A stretch of 64,000 nt of DNA, from contig JAZLER010000033.1 in NCBI GenBank assembly GCA_045615345.1, forward strand, positions 33,350 to 97,349. Direction: 5' to 3'. The DNA is from Fumia sp045615345 (GTDB lineage Bacteria > Bacillota > Clostridia > Oscillospirales > Ruminococcaceae). Shown piece by piece: positions 53,327-61,142 of the stretch. Each line of letters opens with the position of its first letter. The first letter of the stretch is position 1. The translations under genes and the position numbers were made by a program. The notes beneath the pieces were generated by a model, which saw nothing but the letters and a program-made list of their open reading frames with translations, was not told the DNA's origin and searched no databases.

Positions 53327-53905
53327 TTAATTAAAGCGCTTTACAAATTTTTCAGTAACAAGTATATCTACCATTTTATCATATTTTCCGTGAGGTATCA
53401 ACGATTTCAGACAAATATTATAACAAACTCCTATATTTTTCCCCTTAAAATTCGCTAAAAACCTGTCATAATAGCCTTTTCCGTACCCTAAACGGTATCC
53501 TTGTAAATCAAAACCAAGTCCCGGAAGTATGCACACAGCATTCTTAAATTCAGTAACTTCCTCACAGTTTTCAGGTTCCAAAACCCCGAAAGCTCCGGGT
53601 TTCAGATCCGACAATGAAGTGATTTTGTAAAATTTCATATCAATTTTCCCGTCAACGCATTTTGGCACTAAAACGGTTTTCCCGTCAAGCAAAGCCCCCT
53701 CGATAAGTGCTTTTGTATCCACCTCAATATCAGTCGATACATAAGTTAAAAGCATCTTTGCATTCTTGTATTCGGGAAGAGAAACCACTCGGTTTAAAAT
53801 CTCAAAATCCTTGCTTGCCTTTTCCTGTTTTGACATTTCAAGGCGGTATTTTTTAAATTCTTTTCTTAAGTTGTTCTTTTCTGCCCTTATATCTACTCTC
53901 GCCAT
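53327..53905 (-). CDS. 5-formyltetrahydrofolate cyclo-ligase
   Basis: This 192-residue protein has an N-terminal basic helix (KNNLRKEFKKYR), a VLVPKC motif, and the C-terminal ATP/folate signature PGLGFDLQGYRLGYGKGYYDRFL (about 130-152). It turns 5-formyl-THF into methenyl-THF. It overlaps the DJ-1 gene by 13 bp and is translated in a series with it. Confidence 0.92.
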   Translation of the reverse strand: MARVDIRAEKNNLRKEFKKYRLEMSKQEKASKDFEILNRVVSLPEYKNAKMLLTYVSTDIEVDTKALIEGALLDGKTVLVPKCVDGKIDMKFYKITSLSDLKPGAFGVLEPENCEEVTEFKNAVCILPGLGFDLQGYRLGYGKGYYDRFLANFKGKNIGVCYNICLKSLIPHGKYDKMVDILVTEKFVKRFN

Positions 53906-54435
53906 TGAACCCCTGCTTTCAAGTGATCAGCGGCAGATTTATCTGTAAATGCTTCAGCCATCATAAACGCAAACTGAAAAGCTGTCCCCGCACCTTTGGA
54001 AGTTATGATATTTCCATCTCTTACCGCAGGCAAATCGGTATAAATTGCCTTACCAAGCTCATTCTCAAATCCGGGGAAACAAACAGCTTTTTTACCGTCC
54101 AAAAGTCCTCTGTGACCTAAGATAGAGGGTGCCGCACAGATAGCACCGATAATTTTATCGTTACCGATGCAGTAGTCAATGGCACTCTGCACATCCGCAC
54201 TCTGTTCAAGGTTCAAAGTACCCGGCATACCGCCCGGCAGAACAATTCCGTCAATTTTATTAAAATTCACTTCTTCGGGAAGAATATCGCAGACAACTGT
54301 TATCCCGTGAGCACCTTTTACCATTCTTGAGGGAATGCCGACAGTCTGTACTTCAAGCTCACAGCGTCTTAACATATCAACCTGTGTGAGCGCTTCTACT
54401 TCTTCAAATCCGTTCGCCAAAAATACATATATCAT
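53893..54435 (-). CDS. DJ-1/PfpI family protein (YajL/ThiJ-like)
   Basis: This 180-residue flavodoxin-like protein has the conserved nucleophile elbow GAICAAPSIL (Cys about residue 98), an upstream Glu in the segment GFEEVEALTQ and a C-terminal SKGAGTAFQFAF. The DJ-1 branch members act as glyoxalases, protein deglycases or chaperones; which applies here is open. The start overlaps the preceding gene by 4 bp. Confidence 0.88.
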   Translation of the reverse strand: MIYVFLANGFEEVEALTQVDMLRRCELEVQTVGIPSRMVKGAHGITVVCDILPEEVNFNKIDGIVLPGGMPGTLNLEQSADVQSAIDYCIGNDKIIGAICAAPSILGHRGLLDGKKAVCFPGFENELGKAIYTDLPAVRDGNIITSKGAGTAFQFAFMMAEAFTDKSAADHLKAGVQWRE

Positions 54436-55325
54436 TTCAAATCCTCCAAAACAACTCTGAACTTTTCGAGTAAAAAGTCGGGATGATACGAAAGTTTTGC
54501 CTTTCTCAGGCCCTCACTTCCGACATCCTCTTCCCTGTTTATAAATTTATATCCTTCGGTTTCATTTTTTACAAAGAGCTGGTTTATCGCAGGGTACGCC
54601 CCCTGTACATCAGCGTACGCCTTTTCAAAATGAATGGCAAAAGTAGAGTTTCCTACATCCTCGCCTATTGTATAAGCGACAACCTTTCCTTCCTGCCTTA
54701 AAACTCCACCCTTTAAGCCAAGCTCAAAAAAGTGCTTTAATGTTTTTATTGCGGCACAGCCTTCATCCGATTTCGACTCATCGCCCTGACAGTTATTACT
54801 TTTACACCAATTAGAAAGCAACTTTTCGCACTCTTTTATATTCTCTTTTGTGATGGGCTCATAGCTCCATTCTTTTTCCATAAAACGGTTTATATGGTTT
54901 CTTTTTGCGTGATATTTTTTTCCCTTAAGCTCTGCTAAGTCGGTCTGTCGGTAAACATATTCCGCTCCGTCACGACTTCCTTTGAACTCAAGATTTTCGC
55001 CGAAAATATCAATGAATTTTTGCTTGTCTTCTTCTAAAATTCCGTGAAATCTCGGTGTAAAGGAATTTTCTTTACAGTACTCAATTGCCCTGTTTATCGC
55101 GTTTTTGAAGTCGCCGTCACCCATCGGACATAAAAATGAATAATTATCGCCGATTTTTGTTTTTATAAAAAGCATATTATCCATTTCGCAGACTTCCGTG
55201 GGGTATGCATGGTTCCAGGTATAGTTTACAGCGAAACTGTAAGTCGCAGCCCCCGAGTTCCTTTTTTTATAATATGAAGTTATCCAATCCTTGTCGTCAA
55301 GTGTTATGGGATTGAATTTTAACAT
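54432..55325 (-). CDS. DUF2156 / LPG-synthase C-terminal-like GNAT protein
   Basis: This 297-residue protein has two GNAT-like halves. The central KGKKYHAKRNHINRF (about 124-138) and GEDVGNSTFAIHFEKA are characteristic of DUF2156, the family of the soluble part of phosphatidylglycerol lysyltransferase (MprF). It has no membrane helices, so it is not a full MprF. It may be an aminoacyl- or acyltransferase. It lies between DJ-1 and tmk with overlaps at both ends. Confidence 0.8.
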   Translation of the reverse strand: MLKFNPITLDDKDWITSYYKKRNSGAATYSFAVNYTWNHAYPTEVCEMDNMLFIKTKIGDNYSFLCPMGDGDFKNAINRAIEYCKENSFTPRFHGILEEDKQKFIDIFGENLEFKGSRDGAEYVYRQTDLAELKGKKYHAKRNHINRFMEKEWSYEPITKENIKECEKLLSNWCKSNNCQGDESKSDEGCAAIKTLKHFFELGLKGGVLRQEGKVVAYTIGEDVGNSTFAIHFEKAYADVQGAYPAINQLFVKNETEGYKFINREEDVGSEGLRKAKLSYHPDFLLEKFRVVLEDLK

Positions 55326-55975
55326 TAAATTACCTCCATAATTTTCCTTGTTACTTCTTCAAGAGGCAACGGATTTTCGCCATCGTCACAGGAAATAACA
55401 GCCCAGTTTCTCTTTTTCGCAGCATATGAAGCCGTCTTCTGACAGTTTTCAAGATATGCTCTGTCCTTTTCGTGAATATCCTTTTTACTTTCGTCATATC
55501 CGTAACGGCTTTCAATAAGCTTGTCTGCAACCTTACGGCTCATATTGAGAAAAATCACCTTATCGGGTTTTGGGAGATTAAGCTTGCCATACTCAAAATC
55601 ATCAAGCCAGTCAAGATAGTTGTCCCATTCACTTTCAGGCAATTTCACCATCTGGTGAATAGCGTTGGAACTTACATATCTTGTTGCTAAAATAGTATAC
55701 CCCTCAAGATACTTATCTTCCCAGAATTTTTTAAAACTTGCGTATCTGTCAACGGCATAGAAAGTTCCTGCCGCATAAGCATTTACGCCATCGGGAGAGG
55801 AAGAAAACTCCCCACCTAAGTACATCTTTACAAGTGCCGAGGACGGTTCTTTATAATCGGGAAAAGAGATAAGCAAAACCTTTTCCCCTCTTTTTTTAAG
55901 CTCTTCTATTACGCGCTCGCTCTGGGTCGATTTTCCGCTTCCGTCAAGCCCGTCAATAACTATAAGCTTGCCCAT
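55325..55975 (-). CDS. tmk: Thymidylate kinase
   Basis: This 216-residue kinase has the P-loop DGLDGSGKST (residues 8-17), a dTMP-binding YASFKKFW region, RYVSSNAIHQ (the DRYxxSxxAY-equivalent) and a LID region. The DGLDGSGKST form and the length mark dTMP kinase. It begins 1 bp after the ThyX-like gene, which suits a thymidylate pathway pairing. Confidence 0.85.
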   Translation of the reverse strand: MGKLIVIDGLDGSGKSTQSERVIEELKKRGEKVLLISFPDYKEPSSALVKMYLGGEFSSSPDGVNAYAAGTFYAVDRYASFKKFWEDKYLEGYTILATRYVSSNAIHQMVKLPESEWDNYLDWLDDFEYGKLNLPKPDKVIFLNMSRKVADKLIESRYGYDESKKDIHEKDRAYLENCQKTASYAAKKRNWAVISCDDGENPLPLEEVTRKIMEVI

Positions 55976-56602
55976 TTATTCGTCCTCCCCGAACAAAATA
56001 AGTTCTTTTGCATAAGGCAAAGTCTTGACCCAATCACAGAAAACGTGCCATTCGGAAAGCTTGTGGGATTTTCTTGCCCTGTACATATTAACAAGGTTTT
56101 CGTAGTTAAAGGTACAGGTTCTCATCTGGTTATAACTTGAAGGCAAGAACTGAATCATATCATTCCAGTAAGCTTTATCCTTTGTTTCGAGGTATTTGCC
56201 TCTCAAAACTTCAAGGTAATCGATGATTTTATCGAATTCCTTTAAGGTTTCATCTGTCATTTTGTCACAGCTGAAATCCGCTCTCTCAAAAGTTTTTGAA
56301 TGAATTTTGTGCATAGTACTTGTGGAGTTTGCAACAGTACCCACTTTATAGGTATCGTACTCCTTCCACCAGTAAAGAGGAGCTGTAATGTCGACAGACA
56401 CAAAAATCTGTCTTATAAATTTTCTGTGGTCACTTCCTGAAATGCAAAGGCGTCTTGCTAAGTCAAGGTCATTTGCGCCGAGCACAAAATTCCCCTGCTC
56501 ATCATAATAGCTGTCACCTTTTGCCCAGCTGTTCATAGGGTTTCTTGCCCCACGCATTGCATTTTCAAAGTTCATAACCGATGTTTTTTCGAGTAAAATC
56601 AT
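55976..56602 (-). CDS. ThyX-fold-like protein lacking the RHR motif
   Basis: This 208-residue protein resembles flavin-dependent thymidylate synthase (ThyX) in overall pattern: an N-terminal strand pair, GSDHRKFIRQIFVSVDI, then WWKEYDTYKVGTVANSTSTM where ThyX has the RHR-x-x-S motif, and a C-terminal helix with MYRARKSHKLSEWHVF. The RHR residues are replaced by EYD, so standard ThyX catalysis is doubtful. It directly precedes tmk, supporting a thymidylate or nucleotide link. Family membership is tentative. Confidence 0.5.
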   Translation of the reverse strand: MILLEKTSVMNFENAMRGARNPMNSWAKGDSYYDEQGNFVLGANDLDLARRLCISGSDHRKFIRQIFVSVDITAPLYWWKEYDTYKVGTVANSTSTMHKIHSKTFERADFSCDKMTDETLKEFDKIIDYLEVLRGKYLETKDKAYWNDMIQFLPSSYNQMRTCTFNYENLVNMYRARKSHKLSEWHVFCDWVKTLPYAKELILFGEDE

Positions 56603-56698
56603 TTATACGCACCCCTTATCTGCCAATTTTAGTCATATATAAATTAATTATAACATATTATAACAGAATTTACAATTAAAAAATAAAATAAAAAACTA

Positions 56699-56727
56699 TT
56701 GACAACAAAGATACTTTTATGTATAAT
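56699..56727 (+). promoter_or_regulatory. Consensus promoter of the tRNA-Thr gene
   Basis: TTGACA (56699-56704) and TATAAT (56722-56727) are 17 bp apart. The tRNA begins 21 bp downstream. Confidence 0.9.
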
Positions 56728-56748
56728 AATAAGGCTACAAATTGATAC

Positions 56749-56824
56749 GCTGTTATGGCTCAGCAGGCAGAGCACGTCCTTGGTAAGGACGAGGTCACCG
56801 GTTCGAATCCGGTTAACAGCTCCA
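56749..56824 (+). tRNA. tRNA-Thr (anticodon GGT), CCA encoded
   Basis: A complete 76-base cloverleaf: acceptor stem GCTGTTA with TAACAGC, D-arm, anticodon stem CGTCC/GGACG with loop TTGGTAA (anticodon GGT), T-arm CCGGTTCGAATCCGG and an encoded CCA end. It reads ACC and ACU. Confidence 0.95.
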
Positions 56825-56858
56825 AAAAGAACGAAGTTTTCACTTCGTTCTTTTTATT
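56824..56858 (+). terminator. Terminator of the tRNA gene
   Basis: A 13-bp stem (56824-56836 with 56843-56855) is followed by Ts; the last base of the tRNA is the first base of the stem. Confidence 0.9.
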
Positions 56859-56909
56859 TTTACACATAATTCCCTCTTTTTATCAGATACTACCCCTGAG
56901 GTGGTTTTG

Positions 56910-57089
56910 ATGAAAGAAAGAAAAAATGTAAAAGAAAGCTTTAATAATATGTCGCAATACTCAAAAATATATCATTTCCCGTCAAAAAAGGAACGCCCGA
57001 TTTCCAAAATCTATCCGATGATAGACACAGACCTTGCCCGTGATAACCTTGAAAACGATATCCCGGATGCCGATTTACAAGATTTGTAA
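56910..57089 (+). CDS. Small basic/acidic hypothetical protein
   Basis: This 59-residue protein is rich in Lys in its first half and Asp at its end (NLENDIPDADLQDL). It has no membrane helix and was not recognised. ATG 56910 follows AGGTGG at the right distance, and a terminator lies 6 bp after the stop, so it is likely a real single-gene unit. Its size would suit a sporulation-associated or regulatory small protein, but this is a guess. Confidence 0.6.
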   Translation: MKERKNVKESFNNMSQYSKIYHFPSKKERPISKIYPMIDTDLARDNLENDIPDADLQDL

Positions 57090-57094
57090 TCCTT

Positions 57095-57125
57095 AAAAGC
57101 CTGCCAAAATGTCAGGCTTTTTTCT
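57095..57125 (+). terminator. Terminator of the small gene
   Basis: A 9-bp stem (57095-57103 with 57113-57121) is followed by a T-run. Confidence 0.8.
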
Positions 57126-57176
57126 TTTAAAAAACTCTTGCATTTTACTTTGAAGTGTGTTATATATAGAATGGGG

Positions 57177-57455
57177 TAAGGCGGAACCGACAAATCAGAA
57201 CCCGTTTTTTACTTACTGTTTTTCATTGTTTCTTTGTTAAAATCCGCGTGAATACATCAAGTATTCACTGTGGTTTTGCCTCGAAACATTTAGAAAACAG
57301 AGTGTAAAAAATTCCCAGAACCTGAAATTACTGAAAATTTGTGATTTTTCAAGGCGGCAGGGCGAAGGAATACTCGTGTCTTTCAAGCCCGACAACGCAG
57401 AAAAAGCCGAATTTTGAATAATTTCAGGCGGGTTCGGATTTGTCGGTTACGCCTA
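57177..57455. repeat. Non-coding element A: terminal inverted repeats around a palindromic core
   Basis: About 280 bp with no ORF. The left end (57177-57204) and right end (57429-57455) are inverted copies, sharing AACCGACAAATC-x-GAACCCG with two mismatches and one indel. Inside are a long imperfect palindrome centred on AATACATCAAGTATT (57251-57265) and a second inverted pair (57321-57330 with 57419-57428). It fills the gap of 57123-57498. It looks like a MITE or a stable structured RNA. Confidence 0.65.
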
Positions 57456-57498
57456 GGTTGGAAAACACCCCCTTGGTCTTACGAAAGGAGAAATATTT

Positions 57499-59178
57499 AT
57501 GCAAAACATCTTACAACTCATTCAAAGTATGATCTGGCTCCTTGCCGGCGTTGGTATTTTCATTGTCGGTATGAATTTCCTGGGTGACGCCCTTGAAAAG
57601 AGTGCTGGAAGCGGAATGAAAACACTTCTCGGAAAAATCAGCAACAATCGTTTTTCGGGCGTTGGTATCGGTGCAGGCGTTACAGCGATTATCCAGAGTT
57701 CATCTGCTACTTCGGTAATGGTAATCGGTCTTGTAAATGCCGGCGTTATGACACTGATGCAAGCAACTCCGATTATTATGGGTGCCAATATCGGTACTAC
57801 CATCACAGGTGTGCTCGTTGCTCTGAAAAACGACTTCTTCAATATGATTATGTATCTCCTTGCTTTCGCAGGCGTTATGATGGGCTTTTTCAAACAGGAA
57901 AAGATAAAGCTCGCAGGAACACTCTGCTCAGGTCTTGGTCTTATATTTGTCGGTCTTAACATTATGAGCAGTGAGGAAGCTTTCGGCAGCCCGATGGTTG
58001 AAGAGATGTTTACAAATATTTTCACCGTTGTAAATCATCCTCTGCTCCTTATACTTATAGGTATTATCTTTACAGCACTTATCCAGAGTTCATCTGCCGC
58101 AACCGGTGTTGTTATCACAATGGTAGGTACAGGCATTATGCCGTTAAGCCTTGCGCTTTTCATCATTCTCGGTGCTAACATCGGTACCTGTGTAACCGCA
58201 CTTTTAGCGTCAGTTGGCGCGAATGCAAACTCAAAACGAGTAGCATTTATCCACTTTACATTCAACACTATAGGTACTGTCCTGTTTGCAGCATTTATCT
58301 GGATTTTCAAAGAACCTATGATAAACTTTCTTGTTTCTGTTTTCCCGAATGACGACCCGATGTCACTCCAGATGAGAGTATCACTTTTCCATGTTATCTT
58401 CAATATGACTACAACTCTTATCCTTCTCCCCTTTGTAAAACAGCTTGTTAACTACTCGACACTCGTTATCAGGGACAAGAAAACAGACGAAGAAACCCGT
58501 TCACTTAAATTTGTCGATAACCGTCTTATCAACACTCCCCCTGTTGCTCTGATGCAGGTTCAGAAAGAAATGGACTATATGCTCGAGCTCGTTGAAGAAA
58601 ATATCAGAAATTCCTTTATCGCTATGGAAACAGGCTCTTTAAAATATGCTGAGTCGGTTATGGAAAACGAAGCAATCGTAAACTTTACAAACAGTGCTCT
58701 TACAAAATTCTTAATCAAACTTTCATCCCATGTTGAAGCAAGCGATGAAAAGGTTATCGGTTCTTACTTCCATGTTCTCAATGACTTGGAGCGTATCGGT
58801 GACCATGCCGAAAACTTCCACAAGATAGGCGAAGAAATGATTAAAAAGGAAATCGTATTCTCAGACAGAGCAAAAGGCGATATCCTTAAGATGCGTACTG
58901 CCGTTCAGGATATGTTCGTTATCGCAAAAGACGCTTTTGAAAACCGCAACAGGGACAAGCTGTCAGAGCTTACTACCCTTGAAAACGAAGTGGACGAAAT
59001 GAAGCGAAGCTACACTGCAGGTCACTTTGAACGCCTTGCAGAAGGTAACTGCAGTATGGATGTAAGCCCTTATTATTCTTCAACTGTTGCCGATCTTGAG
59101 CGTGTGGCTGACCACCTTGTAAACATCGGTTACAGTATCTTAAACCCCACAGGTTCCCAGAAAGAAGCTATTCAGTAA
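57499..59178 (+). CDS. Na/Pi cotransporter family protein with PhoU-like C-terminus
   Basis: This 559-residue protein has two repeated Na/Pi_cotrans units with QSSSATSVMVIGL and QSSSAATGVVITM, each with the GANIGTT/GANIGTC loop; about eight to nine hydrophobic helices lie in residues 1-330. A helical PhoU-like domain covers about 340-550. It imports phosphate or exports it, driven by Na+. AAAGGAG precedes the start, with element A upstream. It is a single unit with a terminator. Confidence 0.92.
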   Translation: MQNILQLIQSMIWLLAGVGIFIVGMNFLGDALEKSAGSGMKTLLGKISNNRFSGVGIGAGVTAIIQSSSATSVMVIGLVNAGVMTLMQATPIIMGANIGTTITGVLVALKNDFFNMIMYLLAFAGVMMGFFKQEKIKLAGTLCSGLGLIFVGLNIMSSEEAFGSPMVEEMFTNIFTVVNHPLLLILIGIIFTALIQSSSAATGVVITMVGTGIMPLSLALFIILGANIGTCVTALLASVGANANSKRVAFIHFTFNTIGTVLFAAFIWIFKEPMINFLVSVFPNDDPMSLQMRVSLFHVIFNMTTTLILLPFVKQLVNYSTLVIRDKKTDEETRSLKFVDNRLINTPPVALMQVQKEMDYMLELVEENIRNSFIAMETGSLKYAESVMENEAIVNFTNSALTKFLIKLSSHVEASDEKVIGSYFHVLNDLERIGDHAENFHKIGEEMIKKEIVFSDRAKGDILKMRTAVQDMFVIAKDAFENRNRDKLSELTTLENEVDEMKRSYTAGHFERLAEGNCSMDVSPYYSSTVADLERVADHLVNIGYSILNPTGSQKEAIQ

Positions 59179-59181
59179 AAC

Positions 59182-59215
59182 AAAAAGGACTTCCCCACGG
59201 AAGTCCTTTTTTATT
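59182..59215 (+). terminator. Terminator of the Na/Pi cotransporter gene
   Basis: A perfect 13-bp stem (59182-59194 with 59199-59211) with a 4-base loop and T-run. Confidence 0.9.
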
Positions 59216-59257
59216 TTCCTCTTGATTATTTTATTCTTTCGTGATAAAATAAAAAAT

Positions 59258-59429
59258 GCCAAACAAACATGTATACAATGCAATAACATTTCCTTTTTGA
59301 AGGAAGTGGGTATCATTATGTTTGAAATAATTTTTTCAACTCATAATATCAGTACGAATTTGGTAAAAACACAAATTCCCATGCTGGTATTATGTGCGTT
59401 GCATTGTATATTTTACCTGTTTGTTTGGC
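59258..59429. repeat. Long inverted repeat pair enclosing the start of a small ORF
   Basis: The left arm (59258-59287) begins GCCAAACAAACA and contains TATACAATGCAA; the right arm (59398-59429) is its inverted copy with a 4-base insertion. A hairpin TTCCTT/AAGGAA (59290-59305) lies inside and covers a ribosome site. Confidence 0.65.
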
Positions 59430-59515
59430 GACAAAAGTGGGATTTGTGCTTTTTCGGTGCGATGACCACGGTTGTCGCACTTTTTTTATTTGAAAGGAGA
59501 AAGCACAATGCCTGA
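59318..59515 (+). CDS. Small membrane protein in an inverted-repeat context (possible toxin-like)
   Basis: This 65-residue protein has a hydrophobic segment IPMLVLCALHCIFYLFV and a second one FFGAMTTVVALFLF, ending in a basic tail (ERRKHNA). ATG 59318 is preceded by AGGAAGTGGG, part of which is paired in a hairpin, as seen for type I toxin mRNAs. The next ORF overlaps it by 8 bp. A hairpin plus T-run (GTGCGA/TCGCAC at about 59457-59480) falls within its end. Real expression is uncertain. Confidence 0.4.
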   Translation: MFEIIFSTHNISTNLVKTQIPMLVLCALHCIFYLFVWRQKWDLCFFGAMTTVVALFLFERRKHNA

Positions 59516-59648
59516 CTACAAAACAATGTACTATAAACTCTTCAACGCAGTGAGCGATATCATAGAGGAGTTTAAAAAAGCCCAGCAAGACAGCGAAGAA
59601 CTTTATCTCGACTCTTCCGAAGACGAGGAAGAAGATACAGAAGCATAA
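59508..59648 (+). CDS. Small acidic protein, 46 residues
   Basis: This ORF starts MPDYKTMYYKLFNAVSDIIE, continues with a Lys-rich helix and ends in a run of Asp/Glu. AAAGGAGA sits 10 bases before ATG 59508. Similar 40-60-residue proteins are common in gut Firmicutes, often near prophage genes, judged from memory; no function is known to me. It overlaps the small membrane ORF by 8 bp, so translation is probably coupled. A terminator follows. Confidence 0.6.
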   Translation: MPDYKTMYYKLFNAVSDIIEEFKKAQQDSEELYLDSSEDEEEDTEA

Positions 59649-59651
59649 ACC

Positions 59652-59690
59652 AAAAAGCACCGACAGAAAATGTCGGTGCTTTCTTATTTA
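59652..59690. terminator. Bidirectional terminator
   Basis: A perfect 12-bp stem (59654-59665 with 59671-59682) with a 5-base loop lies between the small ORFs and the convergent oxidoreductase gene. Confidence 0.85.
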
Positions 59691-59715
59691 TAAAACTCTT
59701 TCTTCTGAATAAATA

Positions 59716-61014
59716 TTATTCGTATTTTTTGATTTCGATGGGCATACCACCGTTAACTCTGGATTCTTCCAGTGCAAGTGACATATAATGGCTCTGTACA
59801 GATTTATCGATGGAAGTAAGTGCAGAACCTACGGGAACATCGTTCTGTACGAGTTCAAGGATATCCTTAACAAGGCGTTTGTCACCGCCACCGTGACCAC
59901 TGAAGTCATCGGAGAGTGTATTAACATCAATGATTTCGGGTTCTTCGCCGAATTTCCAAGCAACGATTTTGTTGTTTGCTTCGCTTGCAAATGACATTTC
60001 GTTATTAGCTTCGATAGCGCCTTTAGTACCCATAATCTTGATAGCACGGCCTGTTTTGTTTGTGAAAGCACACATTGTGAAGTTGATTGTAACGCCATTT
60101 TCCATCTCAGCATTTACAACCTGATGGTCAACAACATTGTTGTCACAATGATATACACATCTGCCGTAAGGACCGGTCTTGATTGCTTCATAAACAGTTT
60201 CCTCTGTGGGATTGACAACAAGGATATCGGAAGGATAGGAAACACCATATCTGATACCTGTTTTTTCGCCTGTGATATAAACTTTTTCAGCATCGTAAGG
60301 GCAGTCGTCTTTAGCCTTACAGCCGTCAAGACAACGGAGTGCTGCACCTTCGGGTGCATTTTCTTTCTTAAAGAGAGAAAGCGAACCGAAAGAAGAAACG
60401 CGTTTGCATTTCTGACCTGTGAGCCATACAAAGATATCCATATCATGACAGCATTTCTGCAAAATCATGGGGCTTGACAAATCGGAGTTTCTCCAGTTAC
60501 CACGAACGAAGCTGTGAGCCTGATGCCAGTAAGCAACATTTTCGATAGCCTGAATGGAAACGATGTCACCGATAAGACCGGAGTCGATAATTTCCTTGAT
60601 TTTCTGGTAGAAAACTGTGTATCTCAGAACGTGGCAAACCACAACATGTCTGTTATATTTGTTAGCAGCATCTGCTACCATTTTACATTCAACAGGGTCG
60701 GGAGAGATAGGTTTTTCCAGGAGAAGGTGATAACCTTTTTCCAAAGCAGGGATAGCGTGTCCCATATGCTGACGGTCCTGAGTACAGATGAACATAACAT
60801 CAGCAAGTCTGTCTTCCTTGAGCATTTCTTCAGCAGAGCTGTAGCAAGCCTCATCGGGAAGATTATAGAGTTTTTTCCATTTTTCAACTTTTTCGGGTAC
60901 GATGTCTGCTACTGCAACGATTTCCATATCATCGGAAAGGAAAGGCTGACATTCAGAATAAACGCCACCACGGCTTCCGAGACCTACAACTGCAACTGTA
61001 ACTTTGCGTTTCAT
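59716..61014 (-). CDS. Gfo/Idh/MocA family oxidoreductase
   Basis: This 432-residue NAD(P)-dependent enzyme has the N-terminal Rossmann motif VVGLGSRGG, then LLEKPISPD (catalytic Lys-Pro) and CHVLRYTVF. The middle has a cysteine-rich insertion (CLDGCKAKDDCPY, about 229-241), seen in a subgroup and possibly metal-binding. The C-terminus has a GHGGGDKRLVKDIL block. It probably oxidises or epimerises a sugar or inositol. A divergent AraC gene 128 bp away likely controls it. Confidence 0.88.
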   Translation of the reverse strand: MKRKVTVAVVGLGSRGGVYSECQPFLSDDMEIVAVADIVPEKVEKWKKLYNLPDEACYSSAEEMLKEDRLADVMFICTQDRQHMGHAIPALEKGYHLLLEKPISPDPVECKMVADAANKYNRHVVVCHVLRYTVFYQKIKEIIDSGLIGDIVSIQAIENVAYWHQAHSFVRGNWRNSDLSSPMILQKCCHDMDIFVWLTGQKCKRVSSFGSLSLFKKENAPEGAALRCLDGCKAKDDCPYDAEKVYITGEKTGIRYGVSYPSDILVVNPTEETVYEAIKTGPYGRCVYHCDNNVVDHQVVNAEMENGVTINFTMCAFTNKTGRAIKIMGTKGAIEANNEMSFASEANNKIVAWKFGEEPEIIDVNTLSDDFSGHGGGDKRLVKDILELVQNDVPVGSALTSIDKSVQSHYMSLALEESRVNGGMPIEIKKYE

Positions 61015-61142
61015 ATGTATTTTCCTCCTAAAGTGAATTTAAATTATAAAATTCCTATTCACATTATAAACTATTTGTGTTATAATTAAAATGTAAAAAA
61101 AAGGTTTATTATTGTATAAATGTTGTTTTTGAGGTGGTAAAA

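Noticed and set aside
59222..59317. N-terminal extension of the 65-residue small ORF
   Set aside because: It would run through the left inverted-repeat arm and has no ribosome site; ATG 59318 has one.
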